Source: Schlesneria paludicola DSM 18645 (GTDB lineage Bacteria > Planctomycetota > Planctomycetia > Planctomycetales > Planctomycetaceae). From it: DNA of 64,000 nt. The position numbers and the translations under genes were made by a program. Of the stretch, positions 1 through 8,198 are shown piece by piece. The stretch lies in contig NZ_JH636435.1 in the NCBI RefSeq assembly GCF_000255655.1, forward strand, positions 2,872,604-2,936,603, written 5' to 3'. The notes under the pieces were generated by a model that worked only from the letters and a program-made list of their open reading frames with translations, did not search any database and was not told the origin of the DNA. How positions within the stretch are numbered: position 1 is the stretch's first letter; every line of letters starts with the position of its first letter.

Positions 1-459
1 GACCTGGACGACCACAACCTGAGCAGATCGGGCGACTGTTTCGGCGGCTCTGAATACTGACCTCGATCGCCAAATCGTCTCCTTTCCCGCAAAATGCGAT
101 GGTTCCATAGACAAATGACTTGTGTTTCTCGACGTGGTTGAGGATCGTTTTCAGTTGCATCCTGTGTGTCCCGGTGACGTTTTAAGTGTGGTAACTCAAA
201 TCGTAACCGCTGGATCACAGGATGCATTCCTTCTATCAAAGGATTCGCTCAGCCCCTTCCGCCATCGCCTTCGCATCGCCCTCACACCTGCAGTGGCGAT
301 CGAAGGCGATGGCGGAAGGGGCGACACCCTTTTGCCGAACCTGAGCGCAGCTCATCTTCAAACGATCCTTACTCACCCACAGAAACTGGTGACGAACCAC
401 TTCTTTTAAGATCAAGAAATCAATACGCACCTGCGTACGCAATCTTACATCGTTTTAAC
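1..459. other. Gene-poor left edge with a large palindrome
   Basis: No convincing gene is seen. The first 60 bases are open in frame 1 and end in TGA at 58-60, so the tail of a gene entering from the left is possible but too short to support. The short open frames at 122-442 run through the palindrome at 253-321 on both strands and are not believable genes. Confidence 0.4.
253..321. repeat. Large near-perfect palindrome (REP/MITE-like)
   Basis: The left arm 253-280 and right arm 295-321 are reverse complements over 27 bp with a single extra C at 274. The outer 21 bp of each arm (253-273 and 301-321) match exactly. The loop is the 14 bases 281-294. The arms begin CCCCTTCCGCCATCG. It is not followed by a T run, so a repeat element is more likely than a terminator. 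It lies about 700 bp from the RAYT transposase gene. Confidence 0.8.
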
Positions 460-531
460 GTGAATGTGCTTAACGTGAATGAATCTTCGGAAATTGATAA
501 TCATAGGCAAGCATCCTACCGCCGATCTGGG

Positions 532-780
532 ATGTCGCGTGTGTGTTTGGGGGCGTATGTCTTATACGAGAGCAGTTTGTACGCTGCAATGCTTGTGAAT
601 CCCAACGCTGGATACTTCTATCCATTATGTGCGACCCTCATGTTGATTGGCGAATTGATGCGTTGTCCATATATATTCTGGGGGCCATATTTAATGTCTC
701 CGTTTATAGGCCTTGCGCTCGTTGTCAACGGTGTGGCAAAACTTTCGGCTGGGGGACGCATTAAGAAAACATCACAATAG
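532..780 (+). CDS. Small hypothetical membrane protein
   Basis: This is an open frame of about 82 residues from the ATG at 532; an in-frame GTG at 460 would give 106 residues. Two hydrophobic stretches are visible, around YVLYESSLYAAMLV and FYPLCATLMLIGELM, followed by a third, shorter one near PFIGLALVVNGVAKL. The tail is basic (GGRIKKTSQ). No family is recognised and neither start has a good ribosome binding site. The stretch is A+T-richer by eye than most of the window. It could be a chance open frame, but the membrane-like composition argues mildly for a real gene. Function is unknown. Confidence 0.33.
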   Translation: MSRVCLGAYVLYESSLYAAMLVNPNAGYFYPLCATLMLIGELMRCPYIFWGPYLMSPFIGLALVVNGVAKLSAGGRIKKTSQ

Positions 781-1001
781 AAAACTCTCGGCAAGACCAC
801 TTGAGAGCCGCAGAGCGATTGCTCACTAGCCGGGTGGCGTTATTGTGGGCTATCGAATACACAATCTAATGGATCTCGAGGGATTGTGAGGCATGTTTAC
901 TTGCCATTGCGCAACGCAGATGGTAGTCACTCTTGTTCCCTTTCGAAACTGGCCAAGACGCTCTCGATTGAGTCAGTTGAGCGGCGGCGGGGTGGGGAAA
1001 A

Positions 1002-1774
1002 CAAAGGGGTCAGGACTCATTGAATTCTGTTTGACGGGCTGTTATCTTCTCTTTCATGCCACGATCACCCCGCGCCGATGAAGCTGGCGGACTGTACCAT
1101 GCCTTGAACCGAGGCAATGGACGGCAGGAGATTTTCCATAAATCCGAGGACTTTGCCGCATTTGAGCGAGTTCTTGCGGAAGGGTTAGCTTCTTATGATG
1201 TCACGCTCTTTTGCTTCCAACTCATGCCCAATCATTGGCATCTTGTCCTGCGTCCGAACGCTGATGGTGAGCTAAGTCGGTTCATGCGCTGGATCACCGC
1301 GACGCACACGATGCGTTACCGGGCTCATTACCGCACCTCGGGCGAAGGGCATGTTTACCAGGGACGATTTAAAAGCTTTCCAATTCAGGATGATGCGCAT
1401 TTTCTGACGGTTTGCCGTTACGTCGAGCGGAATGCTGTTCGAGCTGGGCTAGTCAAGCAGGCGGAGGACTGGAGATGGGGTTCACTTTGGCGATGGATGC
1501 AACCGGCTGACCCCGATCCGGCATTGTTGTCGCCGTGGCCAATCCCTCGGTCACCCAATTGGGTCCATCGGGTCAACGAGCCTTTGACGGAGCAGCAACT
1601 TTCTGCCATCCGCAAATCCGCTCAGAAAGGCAGCCCACACGGATCGCTCGAATGGATCGAACAGACCGCCGTACGGCTGGGTTTGGCCTCGACTCTCAGA
1701 AATCGAGGTCGGCAAAGAATCCACTTTCCAGAAATCGACGACCAAAACACCAACATTGAGTCCTGACCCCTTTG
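1002..1774. mobile_element. REPtron-like unit: RAYT gene between inverted GGGGTCAGGACT motifs
   Basis: The 18 bases at 1002-1019 (CAAAGGGGTCAGGACTCA) recur exactly inverted at 1757-1774, flanking the transposase gene at 1056-1766. The downstream copy overlaps the 3' end of the gene. This layout, a Y1 tyrosine transposase bracketed by inverted short REP-type sequences, is the known arrangement of RAYT genes. The exact outer limits of the unit cannot be set without a second copy for comparison. Confidence 0.75.
1056..1766 (+). CDS. REP-associated tyrosine transposase (RAYT, IS200/IS605-like Y1 family)
   Basis: This 236-residue protein has the features of the Y1_Tnp/RAYT family. The metal-binding HUH motif is present as H60-W61-H62 in MPNHWHLVL. 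The RG[N] start motif (LNRGNGRQEIF) is near the N terminus. The catalytic tyrosine is probably Y122 in CRYVERNAVRAGLV, and the WRWGSLWRW segment follows, as is usual for RAYTs. Such enzymes nick and join single-stranded DNA at REP hairpins in the cell. They are normally single-copy domesticated genes rather than mobile insertion sequences. Here the gene is flanked by inverted copies of GGGGTCAGGACT at 1002-1019 and 1757-1774. The protein looks intact. The start ATG at 1056 gives the expected MPR-type N terminus. Confidence 0.93.
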   Translation: MPRSPRADEAGGLYHALNRGNGRQEIFHKSEDFAAFERVLAEGLASYDVTLFCFQLMPNHWHLVLRPNADGELSRFMRWITATHTMRYRAHYRTSGEGHVYQGRFKSFPIQDDAHFLTVCRYVERNAVRAGLVKQAEDWRWGSLWRWMQPADPDPALLSPWPIPRSPNWVHRVNEPLTEQQLSAIRKSAQKGSPHGSLEWIEQTAVRLGLASTLRNRGRQRIHFPEIDDQNTNIES

Positions 1775-1859
1775 ATTTGCCCTGGAACACGACTCGTCAT
1801 TTAAAAACTACGTATTCTTGAGCTTTGCCTGCGTCTTACGTGCCAGGATCAAATGTTCA

Positions 1860-2606
1860 TTAGAGCTTAAGAACCACGTTCTGGATAAGATCAACTACGA
1901 AATCTTCGGCAGTAAGTTGTGTGATAATAACCCCCGAAGGGTGAGCAGCAATATTTCTCCGATCAAGCTTTTCTTTCATAATCTTATGAACGCTTCCTGA
2001 AATCACGTTTGCCGATTTTGCCACCTGAAGGACTTGTGACTCCTTCAGGCATTCAAAGTCGTCACGCACAGCCACGGCTTGAATATCGGCTTTGGGGTAC
2101 GACTTCGGTAGTTGGGAATTAAAGTGTGCGAGGTGAGCGTTCAATATCAAGTTGCACAAATGGTCGTAAGCGACATTCCATGTCATAACTACAGTCGCTC
2201 TAAAGGCACCGTTGCGAAAGCATATTAATGCTTCTTCAAGATATGTACGTTCGGAGAGGATTGAAATTCGGCTCGGAAGGGTCTGTAGAAGTGAATGCAC
2301 CGCGACAGTGGTTGCCCTCTGACCCAGTTTTGCCTCTAATTTGATAATCGCTTGGCGACTCAATTCGTAGACGTTGCCACGCCGATGCAGAAATGCAGGC
2401 TTCTGATCGGTGAGGGACTTTAAAAACGGACCGATTGACGAAGGCTTCGAACATAGCGAATCGTCAAAACACTTCGCTATATCTGATGCAGAAAACCTAT
2501 GTTTTCCGGCGTGACTGGTTAAATACCAACAATACCTCTTTATCTTTTCGGTGAAATTTAGTCGCTCGAATCCGGAGACTGATGCAACGAACTCTGACAC
2601 CGTCAT
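1860..2606 (-). CDS. Winged-helix plus HEPN-like protein of unknown function
   Basis: The 248-residue product has an N-terminal segment (about 20-95) that looks like a winged helix. Its recognisable parts are RYCWYLTSH, a helix-turn-helix-like DIAKCFDDSL...SIGPFLKSL, and a wing at FLHRRGNVYELS. The C-terminal half (about 120-248) is helical and ends in KLDRRNIAAHPS. This contains R217-N218-x3-H222, the Rx4H signature of HEPN domains, which are often ribonucleases in toxin and defence systems. The start overlaps the stop of the upstream gene by ATGA (2603-2606), implying translational coupling. The upstream protein carries a similar winged-helix segment. I infer a two-component cassette; its activity is unknown. 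Confidence 0.75.
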   Translation of the reverse strand: MTVSEFVASVSGFERLNFTEKIKRYCWYLTSHAGKHRFSASDIAKCFDDSLCSKPSSIGPFLKSLTDQKPAFLHRRGNVYELSRQAIIKLEAKLGQRATTVAVHSLLQTLPSRISILSERTYLEEALICFRNGAFRATVVMTWNVAYDHLCNLILNAHLAHFNSQLPKSYPKADIQAVAVRDDFECLKESQVLQVAKSANVISGSVHKIMKEKLDRRNIAAHPSGVIITQLTAEDFVVDLIQNVVLKL

Positions 2607-3217
2607 TCGTTGTTCTCCATGATTTTCATCACTACATTCTCCCCAATGTGGTTGATCTTGTAGTGCCCTTGTTCGTCACCTTTGTCAAACCACTCTTCCT
2701 TGCTCTTCAAGACGCGAAGCGGTTGAACAGCGTCCTTCGGTGTTGGCCAGTTCATATGCCGGAAACAGGTGTGAATATGATCCATCGACACTTCTGCGAT
2801 TTGATGGTACTTTTTAAGCCAATAAGCGGCAAGTAGGTACCTTTTGTTAACGGCCTCAGGAGCGTACTGATTCATAAAATCAGCCAACGGGTCATCACCG
2901 CTGAGCTGAAGGTCGAGTATCACCGGTGACCTGGCTTTGCTTCGTCTCGCGGCCTTTATATTGGTCGAAGTTGGGCTGGGTTCCTCCACAACTTCTGAGT
3001 ACTCCGCTTCATCGCTAACACTCTCATCGTCGTTCCGAGGGAGTGTTGTAGTCTGTGCGATATTCGCAATAGGACGTTGCGGACTAGGGAGGGCTCTTGA
3101 AAGTGCCGCTGAGACAGTCTTTAGGCCCTCTTGTAGAGTCGCATCATCACCTTCGAATTGAAAAACCATTACCGTCATTTTACTTTGGGATGTAAACTGT
3201 GGTTTCTGTTTGGCCAT
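2603..3217 (-). CDS. Hypothetical protein with C-terminal winged-helix-like domain, partner of the HEPN gene
   Basis: From the ATG at 3217 the product is about 204 residues; an in-frame ATG at 3250 would add 11. The N-terminal half is low-complexity, polar and acidic (DDESVSDEAEYSEVVEEPSP) with a basic patch (KAARRSKARSP), and is probably disordered. The C-terminal 90 residues (from EAVNKRYLLAAYWLKKY) resemble the N-terminal winged-helix segment of the next gene: a helix, DHIHTCFRHMNWPTP, a second helix ending VLKSKEEWF, then GHYKINHIG. Its stop overlaps the downstream start (ATGA at 2603-2606), so the two are almost certainly one transcript and probably one complex. No named family is recognised. 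Confidence 0.7.
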   Translation of the reverse strand: MAKQKPQFTSQSKMTVMVFQFEGDDATLQEGLKTVSAALSRALPSPQRPIANIAQTTTLPRNDDESVSDEAEYSEVVEEPSPTSTNIKAARRSKARSPVILDLQLSGDDPLADFMNQYAPEAVNKRYLLAAYWLKKYHQIAEVSMDHIHTCFRHMNWPTPKDAVQPLRVLKSKEEWFDKGDEQGHYKINHIGENVVMKIMENNE

Positions 3218-3465
3218 TGTCGGGTTTCTCTTTGACGCGAAGATTGACATCGGGTATTACCGCTGAACGCACTGCCTCTAAGTCGCACTCCGAAGTGCGG
3301 CAGAATGAGCCAGTGGCTGTGGGATTGTATCAAATTCGCCCTCAATTGGGAGTGTGGTCAATCAATATTACATCCAGTCTGCGGTGAACCTTTTCGAATC
3401 TCCGGCTTCATAATGCCAGTTCAGGCCGCTTCGTTTTGTCCGGACTTGGAGCTTAGTGTTTGCCG

Positions 3466-4008
3466 ATGGAAAACTTGGCTGGAGAATTCTGCGATGCATT
3501 GCAATACGTTGACCTTGATCTGGTCGTCATTTTGAAAGTGCATTTGTTCATCGAAGAGCGGCTCAATTCAATTCTTGAAAGGTTCGTGTTCCACCCGGAA
3601 TATCTCACGAAAATGCGGTTGTCGTTTGCCGACAAGGTTTTATTTGCGAGAGCCATTTCGCTCGATGAGCACGATGGCGAGATCTGGAACCTCATCAACA
3701 GTATTAATCGACTTCGGAATGACTGTGCCCACAAAACGGGGTCTCCTGAGCGGGACAAAAAAATTGATGACGTCTTGAATATGTTCGCCCCTTTGGACAA
3801 AAAAACGATCGGCCAGGCGGAAGATCAAGAGCTGCCGAAACACGTGTCACTGGCGAATGCGGGAGCTTTATGTGCTGGCTTCCTCCATGGTTTGGAACTA
3901 GAGATTGAGCGGTTTCGTTCGGTTTTGAAGATAATGGATCGCGTTTGGAATCCGCATCGACACGTGACCACAGACATTTCTGATGAGTCATTGAAGAGCG
4001 GGGCATGA
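3466..4008 (+). CDS. Small HEPN-like protein of unknown function
   Basis: From the ATG at 3466 the protein has 180 residues; a TTG two codons earlier is less likely. GGAG at about 3446-3449 could serve as the ribosome binding site. The protein is mainly helical. Residues 80-90 read INRLRNDCAHK, giving R84-N85-x3-H89, the Rx4H motif of HEPN folds and typical of helical nuclease or RNA-binding domains. It is divergent from the coupled winged-helix/HEPN pair at 1860-3217, with a gap of about 215-250 bp. Its stop lies four bases before the left end of the IS5-family element at 4013, so the 3' end may have been trimmed by that insertion. Function is inferred only at the domain level. Confidence 0.68.
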   Translation: MENLAGEFCDALQYVDLDLVVILKVHLFIEERLNSILERFVFHPEYLTKMRLSFADKVLFARAISLDEHDGEIWNLINSINRLRNDCAHKTGSPERDKKIDDVLNMFAPLDKKTIGQAEDQELPKHVSLANAGALCAGFLHGLELEIERFRSVLKIMDRVWNPHRHVTTDISDESLKSGA

Positions 4009-4012
4009 TTTA

Positions 4013-4871
4013 GAGAGCATTTCATAACCGCCTCATTGTAATGAGCGCGCAGGCAAGATGAATCCATCCCGTAAATCGAGCCAGTGTGGTTTCGTAGCGG
4101 ACGACAGTACGACGGAAATTATGGAACCAGCTATGGGTTCGCTCGACTACGAATCGTCGGCGATATCTGCGACAGGCACGCCCGTCTTGAGTGGGCGGCT
4201 TCTTACGGCTTTTACGATGCGGGCAAACCAACTCGATGCCGCGTTCGTTCAGTACTCGATTGCGAAGTGGATCACTATCCGCCGCACGGTCATAGATGAG
4301 ATGTTCGGGGACTTGATGTGGAATCTGAAGCCGATCCAGCGTTGGCTCGATCAACTTCACTTCGTTGTGATTGGCACTGGTCAGATGGACGGCGAGAGGA
4401 GTTCCGTTCGAATCGACAACATCGACAATCTTGGTTCCCTTGCCACATTTCGTTTTGCCAACTCCGTCTCCCCCCTTTTGGCTCGTGCGAACCAAGCGTC
4501 CGCCGCAGCCTCCGACCAATCGATTTTGCCACGCTCCTGCAATTCGTGCAGGAGTTCGAACCAAAGCCCTTCGAAGATGCCCATTCGAGTCCATTCATCG
4601 AAGCGCCGCCAGCACGTGCTCGGGGATGGAAAGCACTTTGGTAACTTTGACCACTGGCAACCTGTAATAAGTACATACAAGATTCCCTCCAAACACGCGC
4701 GTGACGAGTGGAAAGGGCGCCCACCGCGAGGTTGCTCCTCGGGGGCGGGAATCAGGTGCGCGATGCGATCCCATTGTGCGTCAGTGAGATACGTATATCC
4801 GGCGAGAATGGGGAAAAAGGTGACAGGAACCTTTTTTCGTTTCGTCATCTCTTATTCTTACTGTTGCTCTC
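4013..4871 (-). mobile_element. IS5-family insertion sequence (IS427-like), 859 bp
   Basis: The element is delimited by GAGAGCA at 4013-4019 and its inverted copy TGCTCTC at 4865-4871; the match extends to eight bases if 4012 and 4872 are included. Inside is one frameshifted transposase gene on the minus strand (4022-4848). Length and gene plan fit the IS427 group of IS5. No clear target duplication is visible next to the ends. The right end lies inside the last codons of the neighbouring gene at 4845-6257. Confidence 0.7.
4022..4848 (-). CDS. IS5-family transposase, made by -1 frameshift of two overlapping frames
   Basis: Two overlapping minus-strand frames make the protein. The first (start 4848) has the N-terminal IS5/DUF4096 region: YTYLTDAQWDRIAHLIP, RGGRPF, then LEGILYVLITGCQWSKLP. 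The second (end 4022) has the DDE domain part: GKGTKIVDVVDSNGTPLAVHLTSANHNE, LIYDRAADSDPLR, and the C-terminal RRFVVERTHSWFHNFRRT with the catalytic Glu. A run read as A4G6 on the coding strand (4470-4479) lies in the overlap. A -1 slip there joins the frames into 275 residues, the usual length for this group. Frameshifting is the known expression mode of IS427-type elements, so the split is not by itself evidence of decay. Whether the copy is active cannot be told. Confidence 0.88.
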
Positions 4872-6257
4872 TTTTTCGTGCTGTGATCGCCACTTTTCGA
4901 CTTCGGTTTGATCTGTTGGCTCGGCAACGAACTCGACTTTTTTCCCGACGCTGGTCAGGTTTGTGAGTGCTTCTGACGGTTCCTCTTTGGTGGCTGTGAC
5001 TCGGTAGAAGTCGATTCCGATGGATTCATCGCCTGTGTTAATAGACGTGGTGTCGATGGGATGAATGATTGCGTCGACCTGCGGAAGGCGGCCCTTCCCG
5101 TTCACAAACCAGCGAACCTGCAGGGTTTGCTCGTCGATAACGTCCATCACTTTCACGACGAGGAACGATCCAATGTCACCGACTTCAGGCTTTTCCGGAA
5201 AGGAAGCACTCCCCTTCGATCGCTTGATTTGCGAAATCGCGTCTTCGCTTTGCTGAATCCGCTCCCGAGTCGATGCCTGTTGCTGGACTTTCACCTCACG
5301 CAGGCGTGATTCGAAACTGGCAATCCGCTTCTCAAGCACTTTGATTTCAGCGGATTTCGCCTCCCTCACCCGGTCAAGATACTCTCGAATCTTGATGGGG
5401 ATTCGCTCCACGACAATCGGCTCGGCTTTGGGGCTCGTCGCGGCGACAACGACAGGCGGCGATCTGGGCGGCTCTGGTTGCGCCACCTGAACAACTGGTG
5501 TCGGAATCGGCTCCTTCCAGACCATTGCCGCCTTGAATCGCTCTTCGATGTCTGTGGGCAGCTCGACAAGAAACGGATCGAAATCCTTCTCGTCAAAGAA
5601 TCGCCAGCCGTCATAACGCCCACGGGCGGGATTCGTGTTCCCCTTGGTGGACGGCATCGATTGAAGTTCGCAAATATCGTTGCTGTGACACACTCTTGCG
5701 GCGCCATTCACGATTTCAAAAACTTGTCTCCGCAGGACTTTTCCCTCGCCGTTCAGACTCACAACTCGAAAACTCATGGCGCAGAACGTTCGGAGCCCGG
5801 ATTCACGAACGGTGTCGTAGATTTTTTGCCAGGCGTCCTTGCTGTCTTCCCCGCGCCCTTTTTCATAAAGCTCCTTCGCAACCTCAGCCCCCTCCACGAC
5901 ATGGATGAGATTCAGATGGAAGAGCCCTTTGGGAGTTTGAGCGGGATACCATTTCACCTCCTCCCATTTTCCGTCATTGAGATTCTCTTTCAACCAGATC
6001 TCGACCAACGCCTTGTCTGGGTCCGACGTGGGAACCGCTTTCCAGGCCCAACTTCCTGCGTACAATGCAGCCGAAGTGACGACGACGAAGGCAATTGCGA
6101 CGAACCCGATGTCGGACGGCGACCAGCTTGCCCGCTTCTTCTTGCGCGGTTTCATCGCGGGATCGATTCTGCACTTTTGGCAAAGAACCATGTCCGCTGC
6201 ATCGGAAACGGCGAAATAATTCTTACAACCGGGGCATTGCCATTTGGTCCGAGCCAT
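4845..6257 (-). CDS. Membrane-anchored zinc-ribbon protein with coiled coil, function unknown
   Basis: This 470-residue protein begins with a zinc-ribbon-like CPGC...CQKC (residues 9-29). A basic stretch and one transmembrane helix follow (about 50-72, IGFVAIAFVVVTSAALYAGSW). The rest is presumably extracytoplasmic: a region of about 150 residues, a Pro-rich linker (VVQVAQPEPPRSPPVV), a coiled coil (about 300-355, AKSAEIKVLEKRIASFESRL), and a final beta-rich region. It resembles lineage-specific planctomycete proteins without assigned function. The last residues HEKESNSKNKR and the stop codon fall within the right end of the IS element (4865-4871), so the native C terminus was probably lost and replaced by IS-encoded codons. 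Confidence 0.8.
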   Translation of the reverse strand: MARTKWQCPGCKNYFAVSDAADMVLCQKCRIDPAMKPRKKKRASWSPSDIGFVAIAFVVVTSAALYAGSWAWKAVPTSDPDKALVEIWLKENLNDGKWEEVKWYPAQTPKGLFHLNLIHVVEGAEVAKELYEKGRGEDSKDAWQKIYDTVRESGLRTFCAMSFRVVSLNGEGKVLRRQVFEIVNGAARVCHSNDICELQSMPSTKGNTNPARGRYDGWRFFDEKDFDPFLVELPTDIEERFKAAMVWKEPIPTPVVQVAQPEPPRSPPVVVAATSPKAEPIVVERIPIKIREYLDRVREAKSAEIKVLEKRIASFESRLREVKVQQQASTRERIQQSEDAISQIKRSKGSASFPEKPEVGDIGSFLVVKVMDVIDEQTLQVRWFVNGKGRLPQVDAIIHPIDTTSINTGDESIGIDFYRVTATKEEPSEALTNLTSVGKKVEFVAEPTDQTEVEKWRSQHEKESNSKNKR

Positions 6258-6662
6258 TCTGCGAGTCCAACGCGAGTTTGAAACAGTTTCGAAGACGTCG
6301 TTTGTTCAGGTATCGTGAAGCGGTATTACACAATCCGACCCATGAAACGTCAATCTTCATGCACAGGCATTCAGGCAGTACCATTCTGAATCCCTGCGGA
6401 GAGGCCGGCGCAGCCGCTCGCGTCCCGGAATAAACCACACGGTGTTTGAATCACCGGCAACCGTTCATAGCCCGAAGAGAGGTTTTTTCCTTTGTCGCGC
6501 GGCGGGCCTTGCGCCGGTCGGGGCATCCTCGCCCGGTGGGGTTTTACGTCTGACGAGTCTTCTAAACGTTTGGAAGATAGGACCGAAGTGGTCGTGACAT
6601 GATCGTGGGAGACCGTAAGATCGACCAGCAGCCATTTTCTCTCGCAGTCTGTTGAAGCCAAT

Positions 6663-6729
6663 GGGACAGACAGACCCCTGGTCGCTCATCAGATCGAGGC
6701 GTTTTTGAATCTCGGCGGAGCCAGTCCCC
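6663..6729 (-). repeat. GGGGACTGGCTC repeat family, copy 1
   Basis: Read on the minus strand, it begins GGGGACTGGCTCCGCC and contains AGATTCAAAAA, shared with the copy at 32607-32670. It ends in a diverged GTCTGTCTGTCCC instead of GTGCCTGTCCCC. The ends are imperfect inverted repeats of each other. Confidence 0.6.
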
Positions 6730-7096
6730 GTTATTTCGAACGGTTGCTGGGGCGAGACCTCATCGACGGGAGTTTTTCATCGTGTTCTTGACCACACGCA
6801 GCAGCATCCATGTTCTCTCACCAGGGATGGGCCTCGCCGCATTGAGGGCGGCCGCGATTTCGCGAGAAAACTCCACTTCCTTGATGAACACGAGGCAGAA
6901 TCAGGTTGCTCAAGGCGATCCTGTGAGCCGCTTGAGCAAGATGACTTAAGTTGTATTCCATCAAGAGGATCTGAAACGAAATGATCAAATGGATCAAGGT
7001 GATCAAAAATCTGTGGGGGCGGCCCTGTGAATTGGCAATCCGGTACAAAAAACAGTTGCCATCCACTGAGCGGTGAAGACGACGCTTCCACAGGCC

Positions 7097-7190
7097 GGGG
7101 ACTGGCTCATTTTCCCGCGGTAAGGGGAAGGATAAACCTATTGGATGCACCGTGGATTCCAATCGAACCGGGAAAATGTGCCTGTACCCC
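7097..7190 (+). repeat. GGGGACTGGCTC repeat family, copy 2 (long form)
   Basis: It begins GGGGACTGGCTCATTTTCC and ends AAAATGTGCCTGTACCCC. The ends pair over more than 15 bp (CATTTTCCCG with CGGGAAAATG). About 95 bp are shared, with scattered changes, with the copy at 61133-61225, including GGATTCCAATCGAACCGG. It is non-coding and intergenic. Confidence 0.8.
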
Positions 7191-7310
7191 TCTCTTCGGA
7201 CAGTGAAAGGTTACACCTACGTAGCCAACAAGACTGAAATCAACCAACCAATCAGATAGGTGCATCAATCTTAGAGCGAGAGGGAGAAACAAGGGCATCG
7301 GAAACGCCGC

Positions 7311-8198
7311 TTATTCTGCCGGATAGGGATCTTCAATTTCGATGGCAACGTCGGCCGATTCGCTGATCGTCTCTAACATTTCCAGTACGATCTCAGCTCT
7401 ACGTGCCGACAATTGGCGTTCGCTTTCGAACACGGGCATCCTGTCATATTCGCCCCGACGAAAATAGGCCAGATGCAGCACCTGCTCCGTGCTGATGACC
7501 GTGCCATCTTTCATGACAATTTTCGCACTGGGGCGGTAGATCACGTTGCCCGACGGTGCTTTGAACGAATGGACTGCGACCAGTCTCTGAACATCCGATA
7601 AAGGCCACGACCGCGTGCCCAGTGTCAGAAATCGATTGACCTCAATTCTGTCCGGCTTCAAGCGAATCCAGCAGTCCACCATCATCCAGGTGCCCATGCC
7701 AGTAATGATCAAGATCGACAGCGCCAGGAACGAAAGGACTCGGCCCGTTTGAAATCCCAGTCGTGAATCACTAAGGAGCATGAGATCGCGCACAACTCGT
7801 CGACCGAGCACCACGTAACAAAGGCTTAATACAATCACAAATGATAACAACATCGCCCAGAACAAGGCCGGCATCAGCACCGCAGGACCAGTGTATCGAG
7901 CAAAAAACAAATCATCAGGATCGGGCTGGACGGCCGAATTGAATAGTTTCATCAGTGGATGCGCCGTCAAATATAAAATCAGTCCGGTCAATCCGAATGC
8001 CGCCGCCGGGGAAACAAGATTGACGATCTTCTCGGTTCGCCGGTATTTTTCGATCAACGATTCACGCGTCGCGATGAATTCCGGCGTGGTAACAAAACGG
8101 AACCAAGAATTCCTGCGAAATAGGGCGAATGCGATTGGAACGCAAATCGCCACAGCAATGCTTGGAAAGATATTTTTTTCGGCCATCAACAATGTCAT
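7311..8198 (-). CDS. Hypothetical polytopic membrane protein
   Basis: This 295-residue protein has four to five probable membrane helices: near the N terminus (FPSIAVAICVPIAFALF), then AAAFGLTGLILYLTA, LMPALFWAMLLSFVIVLSLCYVVLG and VLSFLALSILIITGMGTWMMV. These are followed by a soluble C-terminal domain of about 110 residues. That part (RIEVNRFLTLGTRSWPLSDVQRLVAVHSF, then KIVMKDGTVIS) resembles a PH-like beta domain, as in many small membrane proteins of unknown role, but no family can be named with confidence. The start ATG at 8198 is taken because GGGACAG stands about 10 bases upstream on the coding strand; ATG at 8186 is an alternative. It stands alone between two long intergenic regions. 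Confidence 0.75.
   Translation of the reverse strand: MTLLMAEKNIFPSIAVAICVPIAFALFRRNSWFRFVTTPEFIATRESLIEKYRRTEKIVNLVSPAAAFGLTGLILYLTAHPLMKLFNSAVQPDPDDLFFARYTGPAVLMPALFWAMLLSFVIVLSLCYVVLGRRVVRDLMLLSDSRLGFQTGRVLSFLALSILIITGMGTWMMVDCWIRLKPDRIEVNRFLTLGTRSWPLSDVQRLVAVHSFKAPSGNVIYRPSAKIVMKDGTVISTEQVLHLAYFRRGEYDRMPVFESERQLSARRAEIVLEMLETISESADVAIEIEDPYPAE

Larger units (their letters stand above)
6258..7310. other. 1-kb intergenic region with two hairpin repeats
   Basis: No convincing gene is seen on either strand; the short open frames overlap each other and have no family signature. The region holds two members of the GGGGACTGGCTC repeat family (6663-6729 on the minus strand and 7097-7190 on the plus strand). 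It lies upstream of the zinc-ribbon gene and downstream of the membrane gene at 7311-8198. Confidence 0.6.

Noticed and set aside
1-60. Possible 3' end of a gene entering from the left
   Set aside because: Only 19 codons are open in frame 1 before TGA; too short to support.
253-321. Palindrome read as an intrinsic terminator
   Set aside because: There is no T run on either side and no gene ending close by.
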